32,909 nucleotides of DNA from NCBI GenBank assembly GCA_944322335.1, contig CALUOU010000019.1, positions 1-32,909 on the forward strand, in the 5' to 3' direction. The stretch is from an uncultured Bacteroides sp. GTDB lineage: Bacteria; Bacteroidota; Bacteroidia; Bacteroidales; Bacteroidaceae. The notes under the pieces were generated by a model, which was not told the origin of the DNA, ran no database searches, and saw nothing but the letters and a program-made list of their open reading frames with translations. Shown here in pieces: positions 24,146-31,806 of the stretch. A program made the translations under genes and the position numbers. The stretch's first letter is position 1. Each line of letters opens with the position of its first letter.

Positions 24146-25699
24146 ATGATGAAATATCCCATAGGAATACAGAGCTTCCCCGACATCCGCGAGAGGGGAT
24201 TCGTCTACGTTGACAAGACCGCTTATGTCTACCGGATGGCGTTGATGGGGAAGACCTATTTCCTCAGCCGTCCGCGTCGGTTCGGCAAGTCCCTGCTTGT
24301 CTCCACCATGGAGGCTTACTTCTTGGGGCGGAAAGAGCTGTTCAATGGACTGGCCATCGAGCAGCTGGAAACGGAGTGGGAGACGTATCCCGTACTTCAT
24401 TTGGACTTGAATACCGGCAAGTACGACAAGGAGGCAGATTTGGATGACTTCCTGAATGACTCGCTTGCCCAATGGGAACAGGTTTACGGTACCAGCCCGA
24501 CTGAGGTGAGCGCTGAGCTGCGTTTCAAGGGTATCATCCGCCGTGCTTACGAGCAGACAGGCAAACAAGTGGTAGTGTTGGTGGACGAATACGACAAGCC
24601 GCTTCTTGCCACCATCGACAACAAACCGCTGCACGAGGCGTACCGCAACACGCTCAAAGCCTTCTTCTCCGTGCTTAAAACAATGGATGCCTGCATCCGT
24701 TTCGGCTTCATCACAGGCGTGAGCAAGTTCAGCCACGTGAGCATCTTCAGCGACCTGAACAATCCGGACGATATTTCCATGGATCCGAGGTATGTCGACA
24801 TCTGCGGCGTCTCCGAGGAAGAACTGCATACTTATTTCGACAGTTCCATCCGTGAGCTTGCCGATGCTAACGGCATGACCTTTGAAGAGGCATGCGAACG
24901 GCTGCGCAAACAATATGACGGTTACCATTTCCGCGAGAACAGTGTGGGTATCTACAACCCGTTCAGCCTGCTCAATACGTTTGCCAAAGGCATATTCAAC
25001 GACTATTGGTTTGCCACGGGCACGCCTACGTTTTTGGTGAAGCTGCTGCAGTCCAAAAACTACAAATTAGGAGATCTGGAAGGGAAGAAGGTCATGTCCG
25101 ATATGCTCACCGCCCCGGCCACGTCCGCATCGAATCCCATCCCCGTGCTTTACCAAAGCGGCTATCTCACCATCAAGGATTACGACCGCAACATGCGCAT
25201 CTACACACTTGGTTTCCCCAACGAGGAGGTGGAGCGGGGCTTCCTTAACTTCCTGCTTCCTTATTACACGCCGATAGGCGATGATGACAAGGCAAGTTTC
25301 CTCAGCGACTTTGTGGTGGCAGTGAACGAAGGCAGGCCTGAAGATTTCCTGTTGCTGATGCAGACCATGCTGGCGGGGCGTGATTACCGCATAGCGGGTG
25401 ATGCCGAGAAATACTTTCAAAATACGTTCTACCTGATCTTTCAGCTTTTAGGATTCAACGTGCAGGTGGAACAGGCAACCGGCCAAGGCCGCATAGACAT
25501 CACTATCCAAACGGAAGACTACATTTATATCATCGAGCTGAAGCTGGACAAGACCGCCGAGGAAGCTCTCTGTCAAATCAAGGAGAACAACTATGCCCGC
25601 CCCTTCCAGACGGACAAGCGCAAGCTTTACCTGATCGGCGTGAACTTCTCTTCGGAAACGAGGACGGTGGAGAAATGGGTGGTGGAAGCCGTTTCCTAA
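24146..25699 (+). CDS. AAA-ATPase-like/PD-(D/E)XK nuclease-family protein
   Basis: 517 aa. The N-terminus (YPIGIQSFPDIRERGFVYVDKTAYVY), Walker-A-like SRPRRFGKSLL (residues 41-51) and Walker B region (VVVLVDEYDKPLL) define the AAA-ATPase-like family. The C-terminus has the PD-(D/E)XK nuclease pattern (GRIDITIQ then YIIELKLDK). Such proteins are very common and variable in Bacteroidetes and are suspected mobile or defence-related genes. The start could be either of two adjacent ATGs. It has its own promoter, so it is independent of the upxY-like gene. Confidence 0.9.
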   Translation: MMKYPIGIQSFPDIRERGFVYVDKTAYVYRMALMGKTYFLSRPRRFGKSLLVSTMEAYFLGRKELFNGLAIEQLETEWETYPVLHLDLNTGKYDKEADLDDFLNDSLAQWEQVYGTSPTEVSAELRFKGIIRRAYEQTGKQVVVLVDEYDKPLLATIDNKPLHEAYRNTLKAFFSVLKTMDACIRFGFITGVSKFSHVSIFSDLNNPDDISMDPRYVDICGVSEEELHTYFDSSIRELADANGMTFEEACERLRKQYDGYHFRENSVGIYNPFSLLNTFAKGIFNDYWFATGTPTFLVKLLQSKNYKLGDLEGKKVMSDMLTAPATSASNPIPVLYQSGYLTIKDYDRNMRIYTLGFPNEEVERGFLNFLLPYYTPIGDDDKASFLSDFVVAVNEGRPEDFLLLMQTMLAGRDYRIAGDAEKYFQNTFYLIFQLLGFNVQVEQATGQGRIDITIQTEDYIYIIELKLDKTAEEALCQIKENNYARPFQTDKRKLYLIGVNFSSETRTVEKWVVEAVS

Positions 25700-25759
25700 T
25701 GTAAGGTATCTTCATATAAAAACAATAGAGGTGTAATAAAAAGATAAATATCACTGGTT

Positions 25760-26470
25760 ATGAGAATTGTGTTTTTAGATATAGACGGTGTGCTCCAACC
25801 TACATGGAGTCAAAACCGTTTTGAGCATATTAATGAAATAGAAGATGTCGCTCGTCAGCTCGAAGCCAAAAATCCCGACTATGAGTACTATGCGTATGTT
25901 ACAGCCGAGCAAGGCCCCCACGGTGCGCCTTATTCCCAGAATATCCGCAGGTATAATTTGGCAGCCGTCTATTTCGATTGGTCAAAGTCGGCAGTGGCTT
26001 ACCTTACCGATATCTTGGAGAAGAGTGATGCCAAGATTGTGATTTCTTCCGATTGGCGCGATGAAGGGGAATATGCGGTAAGGATGTTCTTGTCTGTATA
26101 TGGTCTTGACAAGTACTACTACGGTTTGGTGGATGCCTGTTGCTACGTTTCGGTGGGCGACAGTTACACCAAGCGGGATTTTCCCCGGCAAAAACAAGCG
26201 GAAAAGTATTTCAGGTCCATCAGTCCCGAAGGCCAGTATTTTGATTCCCGTGCTTCCGAGATACGTGACTATCTTGACCAACATCCCGAGGTCACCTCTT
26301 ACGTGGCGATAGACGACCGCCGTTTGGGCTTTCCCGTAGATGGCCATTTTGTGCATGTGCGCGGAGAGTTGAGTGCGGAAGATTGCGAGCTTGCCAAAAA
26401 ACTGCTTCAGCAAGAAGACGGACCATATCCGCTGCCTAAAGAGATATTTGAAACACCTGAAAATGCCTGA
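25760..26470 (+). CDS. HAD-fold protein, HAD_SAK_2-like
   Basis: 236 aa. HAD motif I is at the N-terminus (FLDIDGVLQP, nucleophile Asp7 and Asp9), motif II is SSDWR, and the late acidic motif is AIDDRRLGF. The DIDGVL and SSDWR pair matches the HAD domains proposed for RNA-repair Swiss-army-knife proteins, and such stand-alone HADs often appear in accessory regions. It is a phosphatase or phosphotransferase candidate; substrate unknown. 60 nt after the AAA/nuclease gene and 37 nt before the next gene. Confidence 0.75.
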   Translation: MRIVFLDIDGVLQPTWSQNRFEHINEIEDVARQLEAKNPDYEYYAYVTAEQGPHGAPYSQNIRRYNLAAVYFDWSKSAVAYLTDILEKSDAKIVISSDWRDEGEYAVRMFLSVYGLDKYYYGLVDACCYVSVGDSYTKRDFPRQKQAEKYFRSISPEGQYFDSRASEIRDYLDQHPEVTSYVAIDDRRLGFPVDGHFVHVRGELSAEDCELAKKLLQQEDGPYPLPKEIFETPENA

Positions 26471-26507
26471 TGTTCTTCATATATTCCAAATCCACATTAG
26501 ATAGTTT

Positions 26508-26999
26508 ATGCGTACTTTTATACAGACAACTGCCGGAGGCACATTTATGGCAGGTGAAGTGATGACATTTGTAGTCCGTAAAGACTATGCCGAATATATA
26601 TTTAAGGCAGGAAACGGCTTTTACGGAATAGTAAACTTTATGTTTGTGGAAAAAGACAAAGTGATGCTTTTTGCCGATTGGGGTACGTTTTTCAAACGTG
26701 TCACCAACCATGCAGATATAGACAAGCTCTTGCGGATGCTCGAAAAGCCCTGTCCGCAAGTGGTAGACTTGTTGACCTGTAAATCCGGTTACAGCCTGGT
26801 GGCATTGACTGGCGGCGAGATGGGTATCCGCAAGATGATTGACATTCCTACTTCCAGGTCATTGATTGAAATCATGGGTGAGCCTGCCGTAGTGGAAGCT
26901 GCCCGTGATTTGGTGAACTACAGCCTGAAACTTTTCCGTGAAATCCGTGACCGCTGTCCCTTCCCCGGCTGGAAGCAAGGGTTGAGAGACGATTTGTAG
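26508..26999 (+). CDS. Unrecognised 163-aa protein
   Basis: 163 aa, soluble, no signal peptide or membrane helix. I do not recognise a family. Residues 53-58 (MLFADW) and 93-102 (SGYSLVALTG) resemble LFANW (376-380) and GEYSLNVMAIT (449-459) in the C-terminal region of the upxY-like protein, in the same order, and both proteins end with a helix containing KEI/REI and a Trp (PGW, IWRR). This may be a shared domain. It lies in the same direction as the HAD gene, 37 nt downstream of it. Confidence 0.65.
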   Translation: MRTFIQTTAGGTFMAGEVMTFVVRKDYAEYIFKAGNGFYGIVNFMFVEKDKVMLFADWGTFFKRVTNHADIDKLLRMLEKPCPQVVDLLTCKSGYSLVALTGGEMGIRKMIDIPTSRSLIEIMGEPAVVEAARDLVNYSLKLFREIRDRCPFPGWKQGLRDDL

Positions 27000-27056
27000 A
27001 AGGTTGCCTTTGCCGCGAATCAGAAATCTTAAATGATACTACCTGTCTATCGACCA

Positions 27057-27158
27057 TCGGCATAAGTGCTGACAAATTATAACTATCAACCGAATTTTTA
27101 ATCTGATTTCTGACGTTCCGCTTGGAAAACAGGGGGCGCGCCAGAATTGGACGCTTAC
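27057..27158 (+). mobile_element. Solitary IS66-type right end (diverged copy)
   Basis: About 102 bp matching 32660-32760 with scattered differences: both start TCGGCATAAGTG, share ATCAACCGAATTTT and GACGTTCCGC, and end CAGAATTGGACGCTTAC. The outer end read inwards is GTAAGCGTCCAATTCTG, an IS66-type terminal inverted repeat. No transposase gene or left end was found to its left, so it is a remnant or a solo end. Confidence 0.7.
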
Positions 27159-27244
27159 ATGCCTTCGAAATACGCTGTAGATTGATGACCGAAATAACAT
27201 AAGAATAAATTCACAAGAAATTTTCTCGCATAGAAAAGATTTAG

Positions 27245-27252
27245 TATCTTTG
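27245..27252 (+). promoter_or_regulatory. Bacteroides -7 box for the MntA-like gene
   Basis: TATCTTTG matches TAnnTTTG, 22 nt upstream of the ATG at 27275. No TTTG at -33. Confidence 0.55.
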
Positions 27253-27274
27253 TAGTATCCTAAAAGACAATGAT

Positions 27275-27568
27275 ATGAAAACGACACGAGGATATTTACA
27301 ACTGTTGAAAGACTATAAAGAAAGCCGTGGCATGCACTATGGCATAGTGCGTATCGGCATTTTTGGTTCGGTAGCCCGTGGCGAACAAACCGAAAACAGT
27401 GATGTAGATATTTGTGTTGACTTGAAAACTCCTAATTTGTTCAGTTTGGTTCATATCAAAGAAGAATTGCGCCAGTTGTTCGGCTGTGATGTTGATATAG
27501 TCCGTTTTCGTCAGAATATGGACGCTTTATTAAAACAAGACATTTTAAAGGAGGGCATCTATGTGTAA
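27275..27568 (+). CDS. MntA-like minimal nucleotidyltransferase (antitoxin of HEPN/MNT type)
   Basis: 97 aa, full length for the family. The nucleotidyltransferase motif GSVARGEQTENSDVDI (G31-S32, D43, D45) and third acidic residue D74 (CDVDIVRF) are intact. MntA antitoxins neutralise HEPN toxins by adding AMP to them. The next gene, overlapping by 8 nt, is an HEPN-like partner, as expected for such a pair, but it is truncated here. Confidence 0.88.
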   Translation: MKTTRGYLQLLKDYKESRGMHYGIVRIGIFGSVARGEQTENSDVDICVDLKTPNLFSLVHIKEELRQLFGCDVDIVRFRQNMDALLKQDILKEGIYV

Positions 27569-27767
27569 AACGGAGCATGTCTTACATCTTTTACGGAAAG
27601 TTGAACAAACATTAGAGCGAATCATTCGTAATTCCGAGGCTGTTGATTCTTACCATTATTATTACTTGACTCCGGTAGGTATGGAACGTCTGGAAAGTAC
27701 TTGCATGTTACTTATTGCCATAGGTGAGAGCATAAAGGGAATCGACAAGCTGACCAATAAGGAATGA
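27561..27767 (+). pseudogene. Truncated HEPN (HepT/DUF86-like) toxin
   Basis: 68 aa, overlapping the MntA-like gene. The start (LLRKVEQTLERIIRNSEAV) and the GMERLESTCMLLIAIGESIKGID segment match the N-terminal half of HepT-type HEPN proteins (usual length around 110-120 aa). The chain stops at TNKE, before the helix that carries the R-x(4-6)-H RNase motif, and none of the following frames restores it. The toxin is thus probably inactive, leaving an orphan antitoxin. Confidence 0.7.
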
Positions 27768-28066
27768 AGGCTCCGTAGCCACGGTCAAGCTGCGGGGAAA
27801 GTCTGTATGGGAATACCTTGGCAAATTCTTTGTTAAAGTAGTTGAAGGATGTAGGGATTTTGCAAGTCTCACGCCTAAAAACATCGGGCTACAACTCTCC
27901 AACTGTTAAAAGACAGACTTGAAATTTAACGTTTTAAGAAAAGGACACCGTTATGGTGTCCTTTGAAAGGAATATGCCCAAAATTGAGTGCTTACTATAA
28001 AAGTTAAAAAGACGGATTTAGAATAGAAAAACACTCCTTATTTATCAATATCTCAAATCTAATGCC
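27768..28066. other. Gene-free stretch with decayed sequence and a hairpin
   Basis: No complete gene. A short open stretch without a clear start (about 27777-27909, plus frame reading VWEYLGKFFVKVVEGCRDF) looks like a leftover coding fragment I cannot identify. A perfect 10-bp hairpin (AAAGGACACC 27940-27949, GGTGTCCTTT 27955-27964) follows; T-rich on the minus side, only CTTT on the plus side. Confidence 0.4.
27940..27964. terminator. Perfect 10-bp hairpin, possible terminator
   Basis: AAAGGACACC pairs exactly with GGTGTCCTTT around a 5-nt loop. Poly-T is weak on the plus strand; on the minus strand the stem continues into TTTTCTTAAAA. Its direction of action is uncertain. Confidence 0.5.
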
Positions 28067-28074
28067 TATTTTTG
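28067..28074 (+). promoter_or_regulatory. Bacteroides -7 box for the ATPase/RloB operon
   Basis: TATTTTTG matches TAnnTTTG. Its position means that a start codon at 28072 would be untranscribed and supports the ATG at 28102. Confidence 0.6.
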
Positions 28075-28101
28075 CAGAAAAACTACAAAATCAACCGTAA
28101 G

Positions 28102-29334
28102 ATGATACTTAAAATCGAATTGGAGAATTTCTTTTCCATCAAGGACAGGGTAAGAGTTGATTTCAGGGCGGCAAACATCAATACAATGCTTGCCAAGGAA
28201 TTGTCTTACAATGTCATGGATTGGAATGGAGTGCCTGTGCTTAAAACCATCGGCCTTTTTGGACCGAACGCATCGGGCAAGTCGAACATACTGAAAGCCA
28301 TCACGTTCTGCTGCCAATCGATTCTTGAGTCGCATTTGCATAACGAGGGTGTGACCTTCAATTTCGAGCCGTTTAAGTTCGACGGATTTGGGGACAAGCC
28401 CAGCAAGTTTCTTATTGACTTTGTTTGCGAGAACGTTGAGTATGAATATTCCTTTGAGCTTACACGTGAGAGGATTGTGCGTGAGAGCCTGTACCACTAT
28501 CCTGTGGGCAGACGCGCGAAAGTATTTGTGCGTGAGGCTGACGGGAAGTACAGTTTTGGCACCGGCACCATAACCAAGCCGATGGATGTCGCACTCAACA
28601 CAAGTGACAAGAACCTCTTCCTAAGCCGCGCCAGTTCCATGAACAGGGATTTACCCCAAAAGCTCTACAGGTATTTCATGAACCAGTTCTTGCTGGGGCT
28701 TGTAAATGTGAATGATTTGATAGTGCTTGACAGCTTCAAAACGTACAAGAGGGTAATCCTCAAAGTGCTTGAGATATGTGACACGGACATAACGGACATC
28801 GAGGTACGTAAAGAGCAAATACCGGCTCCCGTCCTTCCAATGCCCTGCCAAACGGAATTGTCTTTCAAAATGGTGGATATACTCCGTTTCAAGACGGTGC
28901 ATCGCAACCAAAGCGACGTAATGTTTGACTTGGACATGGAAGAATCCAATGGTACGAGGAAATTGTTCCAGATCCTTATCCGTCTGCTTGATGTGGTCAA
29001 GAACAAGAAGAGCATCATGATGGATGAGTTTGACATGGGGCTTCACACCCGTTTGGCCGATTTCATACTTGACCTGATACATGCATCACAAAGCAGCCAG
29101 TTGTTGTTCACCTCACACAACACGAACCTGATAGACGTGAAAAGACTGAGGCGCGACCAGATTGTGTTTGTGAACAAGTCGGAACAAGGGGCTACCAACG
29201 TCTATTCCTTGTATGACTTCAAGGATTTCCGTGAAAACATGGATGCGGAGAAAGGATACATACAAGGCCGTTTTGACGCTGTGCCTTATGTCGATTCCTC
29301 TGTCGAGAGCATCAAGCAAATATTGGAGGGGTGA
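28102..29334 (+). CDS. ABC-type/AAA_15 ATPase of an RloA/AbiLi-like defence pair
   Basis: 410 aa from ATG 28102, chosen because the -7 box lies over the alternative TTG start. Walker A GPNASGKS is at 54-61 directly after the N-terminal strand pair (ILKIELENFFSIKDRV), a layout typical of SMC/OLD-like ATPases. The Walker B (SIMMDEFDMGLH) and H-loop (LLFTSHNTNLID) are near 300-350. Its stop overlaps the possible GTG start of the RloB gene. Pairing with RloB matches the RloA-RloB/AbiL class of phage-resistance systems. Mechanism in this class is not fully known. Confidence 0.85.
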   Translation: MILKIELENFFSIKDRVRVDFRAANINTMLAKELSYNVMDWNGVPVLKTIGLFGPNASGKSNILKAITFCCQSILESHLHNEGVTFNFEPFKFDGFGDKPSKFLIDFVCENVEYEYSFELTRERIVRESLYHYPVGRRAKVFVREADGKYSFGTGTITKPMDVALNTSDKNLFLSRASSMNRDLPQKLYRYFMNQFLLGLVNVNDLIVLDSFKTYKRVILKVLEICDTDITDIEVRKEQIPAPVLPMPCQTELSFKMVDILRFKTVHRNQSDVMFDLDMEESNGTRKLFQILIRLLDVVKNKKSIMMDEFDMGLHTRLADFILDLIHASQSSQLLFTSHNTNLIDVKRLRRDQIVFVNKSEQGATNVYSLYDFKDFRENMDAEKGYIQGRFDAVPYVDSSVESIKQILEG

Positions 29335-29903
29335 TTATGGGGAGCAAGAGAGAAAAAACCTTGCCACGGCAAATGCGGAAAGTCATCCTCGTCATCTGCG
29401 AGGGAGAGACCGAGGAGAATTATGTGGCGTTGCTTAGAAAATGGTACAAGTCGCCCATAAGGGTCATATCCCGTGTAGAGGGGAACAAGATAACGCCGTC
29501 TCTTGTCGAGAGCAGGATACGTGAGCTTAAGATTTCTCCGCATGACAACGTGCAGGCATATCTGATGTATGACATGGATGTGGAAGCCGTCAACGCAAGA
29601 TTGCGGGAATGCAAGGCCGGACTGTTGTTGAGCAACCCATGCTTTGAGTTTTGGCTTTTGCTACACGCAAAAGACCATAAATCTGCGATTAACGCAGACT
29701 CTGTCATCAAGGAGTTGAAAAACAGCGCGGTTGTTTGGAAGAGTTACAACAAGGCGGCTTTTTCCGATACCCAAAGGTTTTTTTTGAAAGACAATACCGG
29801 GATAGCCATGGAAAGAGCCATGCGCCTGAAAGAATTTGAGAATCCATCCACGGGAATATACAAGCTGATACTTAAATTGGCGGAGTCTAAAAGTGGAAAC
29901 TAA
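29331..29903 (+). CDS. RloB/AbiLii-like protein (putative Toprim-type nuclease)
   Basis: 190 aa from GTG at 29331, or 188 aa from ATG at 29337; the overlap with the ATPase stop supports coupling. The VILVICEGETEENYV start, the AYLMYDMDVEAVN acidic motif and LLLSNPCFEFWLLLH are hallmark RloB segments, with a Toprim-like catalytic arrangement (Glu in the first motif, DxD in the second). Together with the upstream ATPase it forms a two-gene abortive-infection candidate. The IS66-type left end begins only 10 nt after its stop. Confidence 0.85.
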   Translation: MIMGSKREKTLPRQMRKVILVICEGETEENYVALLRKWYKSPIRVISRVEGNKITPSLVESRIRELKISPHDNVQAYLMYDMDVEAVNARLRECKAGLLLSNPCFEFWLLLHAKDHKSAINADSVIKELKNSAVVWKSYNKAAFSDTQRFFLKDNTGIAMERAMRLKEFENPSTGIYKLILKLAESKSGN

Positions 29904-29913
29904 AGAAAGGCTG

Positions 29914-29934
29914 GTAAGCGTCCAAAACAGACGT
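29914..29934 (+). repeat. IS66-type left terminal inverted repeat
   Basis: Starts GTAAGCGTCCAA, then AACA, then GACGT. The complement of the right end at 32740-32760 reads GTAAGCGTCCAA, TTCT, GACGT. 17 of 21 positions match. Confidence 0.75.
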
Positions 29935-29992
29935 ATTGCGAATCTTAGTTTGAGTGCCTATCTTCGCGCTGTAATCATAAAAAGGAAAGAAG

Positions 29993-30047
29993 ATGTACAG
30001 CAGTGAAAGATTTTGAGCGGCTCTTCACCCGGTATAAGGATGAGGCC
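29993..30047 (+). pseudogene. Fragment of IS66 accessory gene (tnpA-like), frameshifted
   Basis: ATG at 29993 begins MYSSERF, then a stop caused by an extra T in a T-run (GATTTTGAG). Shifting frame continues with ERLFTRYKDEA, which is how Bacteroides IS66 accessory proteins begin. After about 30047 the similarity ends (LTIECLQAIRKAG is not IS66-like). A TATCTTCG at 29959-29966 could be its promoter and may now serve the cargo genes. Confidence 0.6.
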
Positions 30048-30087
30048 CTTACAATTGAGTGTTTACAAGCCATCAGAAAAGCAGGAA

Positions 30088-30756
30088 ATGAGTCAGATTC
30101 GGACACTTGCTCGTCTTTTCAGTTCCTATCCGGCACTTTCAGAAATATACCTGTGCGGAGGTTGCATAAGAGATTACCTGATGGGCTGTGCGCAGGGCAA
30201 AGACTTGGACGTTTTTGTACACTGCAACCGTACTGAATTGGATGCATTGCTGTGTTATCTGGCACAATACGGACGTTTGGACTATGGCCCTTATGGCTCT
30301 CCTCGCTTCTATCCGGAAGGTATGGATGAATATTATGCGGATATTATCCCTTTCTATAATTTCATCGTTTCGGAAAAGCCAGTGACAGACATTTATACCC
30401 TTTTATCCAATTTCGACTTTACGGCAAACGCTTTGGGCTACAACTTGAAGACCGGAGATTTTTACGATCCGGTCGGTGGAACGGAAGATATTCGCAACAA
30501 GATACTGAGAGCCGTCCGATTGGATTTTCCTGAAAAGCCGGTATCCCCGTCCGTTCCTCTTTCCGCTGTTTCCGTGTTCTGGTTCCGGTTACTCCACTAT
30601 CAGCATAAATTGGACTTTCATTTTGACGGGCAGACGGAACGATGGGTGCTTGACAATTCATGGAGATATTCGAAAGACATCGCCGCTTTTGAAAAATACT
30701 TCTTTAAGCCGATGCTTTCCCCACATATGTCACGCCTGCTGAAAATAGGGAGATAA
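30088..30756 (+). CDS. Poly(A)-polymerase/CCA-type nucleotidyltransferase head-domain protein
   Basis: 222 aa from ATG 30088 (a TTG at 30013 would run into IS66 remnant sequence). The family motif is YLCGGCIRDYLMG...KDLDVFV with Gly24-Gly25 and Asp39, Asp41; the second motif DFTANALGYNLKTGDFYDPVGG and EDIRNKILRAV match the head and neck of tRNA nucleotidyltransferases/poly(A) polymerases. The large C-terminal RNA-binding part is missing, so it is a minimal enzyme whose acceptor is unknown. First gene of the IS66-bounded cassette. Confidence 0.82.
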   Translation: MSQIRTLARLFSSYPALSEIYLCGGCIRDYLMGCAQGKDLDVFVHCNRTELDALLCYLAQYGRLDYGPYGSPRFYPEGMDEYYADIIPFYNFIVSEKPVTDIYTLLSNFDFTANALGYNLKTGDFYDPVGGTEDIRNKILRAVRLDFPEKPVSPSVPLSAVSVFWFRLLHYQHKLDFHFDGQTERWVLDNSWRYSKDIAAFEKYFFKPMLSPHMSRLLKIGR

Positions 30757-30816
30757 GCAATAAATGGATCACAGAAGATACAGATATAACAGAAGCACAC
30801 AGGTTTTAACAAACCG

Positions 30817-31806
30817 ATGAAACTGCACCATCTGTGTCATCAGCGGTCTATCCCCATTAATTTATCATTTAGCGGTATGTTTACCCACGCATCTGATATT
30901 CGAAGAGAGCTGTCTGTCATAGGTTATAAGCCCGAAGAAATGTCTTTTGTGCAACGAGGGGTGATGACAGATAAGTTTATGTTCTCTCAAGGCGGACAGC
31001 GTTACATAGCCCGTTGTTACCCGCCGGGCAGAGAATGGCTGGCAGAAATGGAATACCGTTATCTGAAACTGTTCGAGTCTTTTCATGCCAAAGTCCCGAA
31101 AACCTGTCAGTTCAAGAAAGATGGTCAGGCCATGCTTGTTTACGAGATGCTTGAGGGATATACCTTGTCTGAAGTCTATGAGACCCTGTCAGACGCTGTC
31201 AAGGAAACGCTTTGCCGGGATATTGTAATTCATTATAAGAAAATATCCGGCATTCTGGAGACAGGTTTCGGCCAAGTGACAGGATATCAAACCTATGCAC
31301 ATACTTCTTGGAATGATTTTCTCTCAGAAGCCATAGCAGGAGCAGCGACTGTTTTCAAGACACAGGGGAATAAGGAGAAAATACAGTTATGCCGCGGCTT
31401 GTCCGCTTATGCGAAGAGGCTTCCCACGATAGCACCTTCCTTGGTATGGGGTGACCTCAGTACGGATAACATCATAGTGAAGCCAGATGGCACACTTGTC
31501 GGCTTCATTGACTTTGAAGGGCTGATAGCCGGCGATCCGTTGTTCGGATTAGGCCATCTCATCGCCCATGAGCAGGAGACAGACTTTGTAAATCGGTTGT
31601 TTCGGCTATACGGCGTGGACGACAGGCAGCGTGTGGACTTCTATGCCGTGCTACGCTATTGCAGATTGCTGCCTTATGGCAGTCAGAAACTGCCCAACGG
31701 TGCGGAACGGATGCCTATCGAACAATTCCTTCCTTATGCTTACAAACGGATACGCCTCTTTATGCAGCCAGGGGATGCGAAGGGCAACATCAGGGACGGT
31801 ATATGA
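30817..31806 (+). CDS. Phosphotransferase (APH-fold kinase-like) protein
   Basis: 329 aa from ATG 30817; an internal ATG at 30877 (MFTHASDIRREL) is a possible start. The APH/choline-kinase catalytic loop is WGDLSTDN (Asp213, Asn218; Trp replaces the usual His at 211) and the metal-binding Asp232 is in FIDFEG. An N-lobe with RYIARCYPPG and LVYEMLEGYTL fits the kinase fold. It may phosphorylate a small hydroxyl compound (aminoglycoside, choline or sugar-like), but no specific substrate can be read. 60 nt after the nucleotidyltransferase; its stop overlaps the next ATG (ATGA). Confidence 0.8.
   Translation: MKLHHLCHQRSIPINLSFSGMFTHASDIRRELSVIGYKPEEMSFVQRGVMTDKFMFSQGGQRYIARCYPPGREWLAEMEYRYLKLFESFHAKVPKTCQFKKDGQAMLVYEMLEGYTLSEVYETLSDAVKETLCRDIVIHYKKISGILETGFGQVTGYQTYAHTSWNDFLSEAIAGAATVFKTQGNKEKIQLCRGLSAYAKRLPTIAPSLVWGDLSTDNIIVKPDGTLVGFIDFEGLIAGDPLFGLGHLIAHEQETDFVNRLFRLYGVDDRQRVDFYAVLRYCRLLPYGSQKLPNGAERMPIEQFLPYAYKRIRLFMQPGDAKGNIRDGI

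Noticed and set aside
30088..30756. CD-NTase of a CBASS system
   Set aside because: The motifs (GG...DLD, DFTANAL, EDIRNKILRAV) match the CCA/poly(A) polymerase head rather than the cGAS/DncV type, and no known CBASS effector is adjacent.
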